Shown here one piece after another: positions 4,806 through 6,399 of a stretch of 6,399 nt of DNA. Position 1 is the stretch's first letter. Each line of letters starts with the position of its first letter. A program made the translations under genes and the position numbers. Source of the stretch: Deinococcus detaillensis. Its GTDB lineage: Bacteria; Deinococcota; Deinococci; Deinococcales; Deinococcaceae. Below the pieces are notes generated by a model that was not told the origin of the DNA, did no database searches, and worked only from the letters and a program-made list of their open reading frames with translations. The stretch covers positions 1 to 6,399 of the forward strand of contig NZ_VKDB01000054.1 of assembly GCF_007280555.1 (NCBI RefSeq), written 5' to 3'.

Positions 4806-5433
4806 TAGTGAATCCCGAAGCCACATCACAGTCCCAGACGCCGATCAAGCGCCAAGTGGTGGGCTTCGTCTGTCGGCAGTTCAGTCTTACAGAGCGGCGA
4901 GCGTGCCGGCTACTGGTTTTCTGGCGTTCAACTCAAAGGCACGACAGAAGCAGCCCTAGAGAGGAAAAAGACTTGGCTTTGAAGACTCGGCTGCGTGAGT
5001 TGGCTGAGCAAAGCCCCCGTTCTGGCTATCGGCGGCTCTATGCCCTGCTGACGCGCGAAGGGCGGATCGCCAATCACAAACGGGTGTATCGGATCTACTG
5101 GGCGGAGTGCTTGGCTGTCTGGGAACGGGTGCAGAAGCCACAGGTTTCTGCCGCTAATCAGCGCTGGAGTATAGATTTTATGTCTGATCAGCTCGCTTCA
5201 GATAGACGGTTCCGAGTGCTGAACGTCGTGAGCGACTTTACGAGAGAATGCTTGATCATGCATGTAGGCACCTCCATTACGGGTGCGGATGTAGCTCGGC
5301 TGCTCACAAGCGTGTTGGCTGAGCGTGCTCAGCCAACACGCTTGTGACATACAACGGGCCAGAGTTCATCAGCAAAGCGTTGGAGCAATGGGCATACGAA
5401 CGCGGAATTACGCAACACTTCAACCGTTCTGGG
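4805..5433 (+). pseudogene. IS3-family orfB, frameshifted, catalytic Asp lost, C-terminus deleted
   Basis: After the slippery site the frame reads VVNPEATSQSQTPIKRQ, LTERRACRLLVFWRSTQRH and SGYRRLYALLTREGR. A segment between NHKRVYRIY and SAANQRW is about nine residues shorter than in the related orfB, a probable in-frame deletion. The first catalytic Asp is present (RWSIDFMSD). The frame closes at a TGA (5345-5347). Adding one base near 5340 restores LVTYNGPEFISKALEQWAYE, where Tyr (TAC 5350-5352) replaces the invariant second catalytic Asp. The sequence ends HFNRSG at 5433, so the catalytic Glu region is gone. Four independent lesions make this a dead gene. Confidence 0.85.
5304..5347. repeat. 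Perfect 44-bp palindrome with 2-bp centre inside orfB
   Basis: The arms 5304-5324 and 5327-5347 are perfect reverse complements over 21 bp around a central GT. The sequence is GC-rich (arm core GTGTTGGCTGAGC) and would form a very stable hairpin. It coincides with the frameshift that ends orfB. It has no T-run and lies inside coding sequence, so it is not obviously a terminator. Confidence 0.9.
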
Positions 5434-5738
5434 TGGGCTTGCCCCGATTTCGCGTAGTTGAGGGGCTGTAGCTTGGAGTTCGAAGTCGGCGGGTGTTAAG
5501 TAGCCCAGAGACGAGTGGCGGCGCTGGCGGTTGTAAAAGACCTCAATGAACTCGAAAATGGCTTGCCTGGCAACCGCTCGGGTTTCGAAGATCGTCTCGT
5601 CGAACAGCTCCCGTTTTAGGGAGCTGAAAAAGCTCTCCACAACGGCGTTGTCCCAGCGTTCCCCTTTGCGACTCATACTGCACCGCGCCCGAATCTGAAC
5701 CAGTGCAGCTTGAAACAAATGACTCGTGTACTGGGTGG
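5434..5738 (-). pseudogene. C-terminal fragment of another IS3-family orfB
   Basis: Minus-strand reading QYTSHLFQAALVQIRARCSM, then SRKGERWDNAVVESFFSSLK, EVFYNRQRRHSSLGYLTPAD and FELQATAPQLREIGASP. The catalytic Glu is in AVVESFF. Both catalytic Asp residues and the N-terminal half are missing. The sequence motifs differ from those of the two elements to the left, so this is a third orfB lineage. The outer tip is probably 5434, where TGGGCTTGCCCC begins, close to the IS2-type tip TGGATTTGCCCC. The frame does not stop at that tip and runs on into the neighbouring remnant to 5329, where it has no meaning. The inner edge is near 5737-5740, next to the IS30 fragment. Confidence 0.8.
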
Positions 5739-5740
5739 AT

Positions 5741-5842
5741 TCAAGCGGTCATCGCAACAGCAGCGTCAACCCCGTGTAGTGCGCGTTCAAAGGCCTCATG
5801 AGGGGTCTGCCACCCCAGAACTTTGCGGGGTCTGGCATTTAG
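5741..5842 (-). pseudogene. Last 33 residues of an IS30-family transposase
   Basis: The minus strand reads LNARPRKVLGWQTPHEAFER, then ALHGVDAAVAMTA and a TGA stop. LNxRPRKxLGWxTPxEAF is the highly conserved C-terminal signature of IS30 transposases. Upstream residues do not continue the family: at 5843/5844 the sequence becomes the tip of an IS3-family element shared with 1-98, so the IS30 gene was cut by that insertion or by a later rearrangement. No IS30 terminal repeat could be recognised downstream. Confidence 0.75.
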
Positions 5843-5915
5843 CGGGTAATGCTCCAAGAAATCCTTCCAAAAATGTCCGCCCACTTGCGAGGGTAGGGCA
5901 CACTGGAGGGAAATT

Positions 5916-6241
5916 ATGGGAAAACAGCGAAAGAAGTGGCCGACCGACACCAAAGAGCAGATCGTGCTGGCGGTGCTCGGCGGCCAGCTCAATGTGGCAG
6001 AGGCGGCCCGGCAGCATGGCGTCAATGAAAGCCTGATTCACACCTGGAAAGCTCAATTTCTGGAAGCAGGTCGTGCCCGCGTCTTGGACAGAACGGCACC
6101 GGTATCGGGCCTGCCCGCTTGGCTGGGAACCGCACGGATGACCGGCATGGCGAACTGGAACGCGAGAACGAGCGCCTCAAGGTCCTGGTTGGCGAGAAGG
6201 AATTGGCGCTCCACATCGCAAAAAAAGCACGGGATCTCTGA
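5916..6241 (+). pseudogene. IS3-family orfA with one internal frameshift
   Basis: The first part reads MGKQRKKWPTDTKEQIVLAV and LNVAEAARQHGVNESLIHTW, a typical OrfA helix-turn-helix, up to about EAGRAR. Somewhere between 6075 and 6100 the frame changes by one base. The second part then reads GTGIGPARLAGNRTDDRHGE, LERENERLKVLVGEKELALH and IAKKARDL with a TGA at 6239-6241. This second half is the leucine-zipper region that leads to the frameshift site. The original frame also stays open past this point but gives a Trp/Arg/Ser-rich product with no family resemblance. The change fits loss of one base. A sequencing error is possible. Confidence 0.75.
6220..6227 (+). promoter_or_regulatory. A-rich -1 frameshift site between orfA and orfB
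   Basis: Seven A residues followed by G, read GCA AAA AAA GCA in the orfA frame. A -1 slip leads through AGC ACG GGA TCT into the orfB frame without a stop. It is a slightly different heptamer (A AAA AAA) from those in the other two IS3 elements. Confidence 0.65.
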
Positions 6242-6399
6242 GTCCAGCTGCGCTTCTCGTGCTCTACGAGGAGCTGCTCAGAGACCAGCCGCAGCTAAGT
6301 CTGGCCCGCTTCGCGCGCGAAGCGGGTATTCCTGCCTGGACGCTGCGGGATGCTCGCCAGCAGATTCTCCGTCAGCAGGAGCGCGACATCGAGCAGCAA
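6238..6399 (+). CDS. IS3-family orfB, N-terminal part (cut by window edge)
   Basis: Read in the -1 frame relative to the end of orfA, it gives LSPAALLVLYEELLRDQPQL, SLARFAREAGIPAWTLRDAR and QQILRQQERDIEQQ with no stop up to the window end. This alpha-helical, Arg/Gln-rich segment sits where the N-terminal region of OrfB precedes the DDE domain. The catalytic domain is outside the window. There is no good independent start codon, which is expected if orfB is made only as an OrfAB fusion. Confidence 0.65.
   Translation, partial: MSPAALLVLYEELLRDQPQLSLARFAREAGIPAWTLRDARQQILRQQERDIEQQ

Larger units (their letters stand above)
4507..4808 (+). pseudogene. IS3-family orfA disrupted by a 38-bp insertion
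   Basis: The ATG at 4507 with GGAGG four bases upstream starts MKGKRYTE, the expected family N-terminus. The frame then runs into TCATCG and a TGA stop. Skipping 4531-4568 restores QQMLEVLGQVEAGQPIGEV and the remaining helix-turn-helix (AGVAVSTIHRWKAHYGG), the leucine-zipper helix (RLLEEENRRLKRLVADLS) and the end VVAKK. The repaired N-terminus aligns residue for residue with the OrfA at 1490-1224. A shorter product could start at the ATG at 4575, which would lose only the first ten residues. Confidence 0.75.
4445..5433 (+). mobile_element. Decayed IS3-family element (second type), 3' truncated
   Basis: The left tip reads TGACATGACCCCCAAATC, resembling the orfA-side tip of the element at 347-1568 (TGACCTGCTCCC). 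orfA and orfB follow on the plus strand. The OrfA proteins of the two elements align without gaps over the first 21 residues once the insertion at 4531-4568 is removed, so they belong to the same IS3 subgroup but are clearly different elements. The right part, including the end of orfB and the right terminal repeat, is missing: at 5434 the sequence switches to the tip of another IS. Confidence 0.8.
5844..6399 (+). mobile_element. 5' part of an IS3-family element (third type), continues beyond the window
   Basis: The first 98 bp are the inverted match of 1-98. orfA starts at 5916 after a strong GGAGGG site, and the beginning of orfB follows with a seven-A slippery run between them. The left edge is defined by the sharp end of homology at 5843/5844. 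Because IS3 tips usually begin with TG, the real tip could be 5850 (TGCTCC). The downstream two thirds and the right end are outside the window. Confidence 0.8.

Noticed and set aside
5329..5433. Extension of the IS3 orfB fragment past 5434
   Set aside because: The frame stays open by chance across the junction into the antisense strand of a different IS, so these residues are not part of the transposase.

Overview
The window is a mosaic of decayed insertion sequences around three genes that look intact: an NfsA-type flavin-dependent nitroreductase and a short two-gene plasmid partition operon (parA-parB, minus strand). A short ParA without a DNA-binding N-terminus, a small ribbon-helix-helix ParB and dense IS debris point to an accessory replicon such as a plasmid or megaplasmid. 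A -10 box placed for leaderless transcription of the nitroreductase and the style of the IS proteins make me think of Deinococcus or a relative. That is inference from pattern memory, and no replication gene or RNA gene is present to confirm it.

Layout from left to right. 1-98 is the 5' end of an IS3-family element pointing left. 99-346 is unassigned debris. 347-1568 is a nearly complete IS3-family element on the minus strand with a good orfA and a frameshifted orfB. 1569-2223 is an IS5-family transposase (minus strand) with two internal stop codons, cut off at its 3' end by the IS3 element. 2320-3132 is the nitroreductase. 3133-3451 has no convincing gene but contains part of a 22-bp inverted repeat at 3403-3460. 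3452-4325 is the parA-parB operon, with its promoter and a large dyad just upstream at 4362-4419. 4445-5433 is a second, distantly related IS3 element, broken by a 38-bp insertion, a frameshift inside a perfect palindrome, a lost catalytic Asp and a 3' truncation. 5434-5738 is the C-terminal third of another IS3-family orfB (minus). 5741-5842 is the last 33 residues of an IS30-family transposase (minus). 5844-6399 is the 5' part of a further IS3-family element (plus), whose first 98 bp match 1-98 in inverted orientation with two mismatches.

How it fits together: ParA (ATPase) and ParB (centromere-binding adaptor) form one translationally coupled unit. The dyads on both sides of the operon share a 14-bp word, CATAATTTTGCACA, and are the best candidates for the centromere and autoregulatory operator. 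The nitroreductase has its own promoter in the opposite direction and lies between the IS5 remnant and the partition locus. The two inward-facing 5' ends of the same IS at the window edges could bound a composite structure about 5.7 kb long. Three IS3 copies keep a recognisable A-rich -1 slippery site between orfA and orfB although most of their genes are dead.
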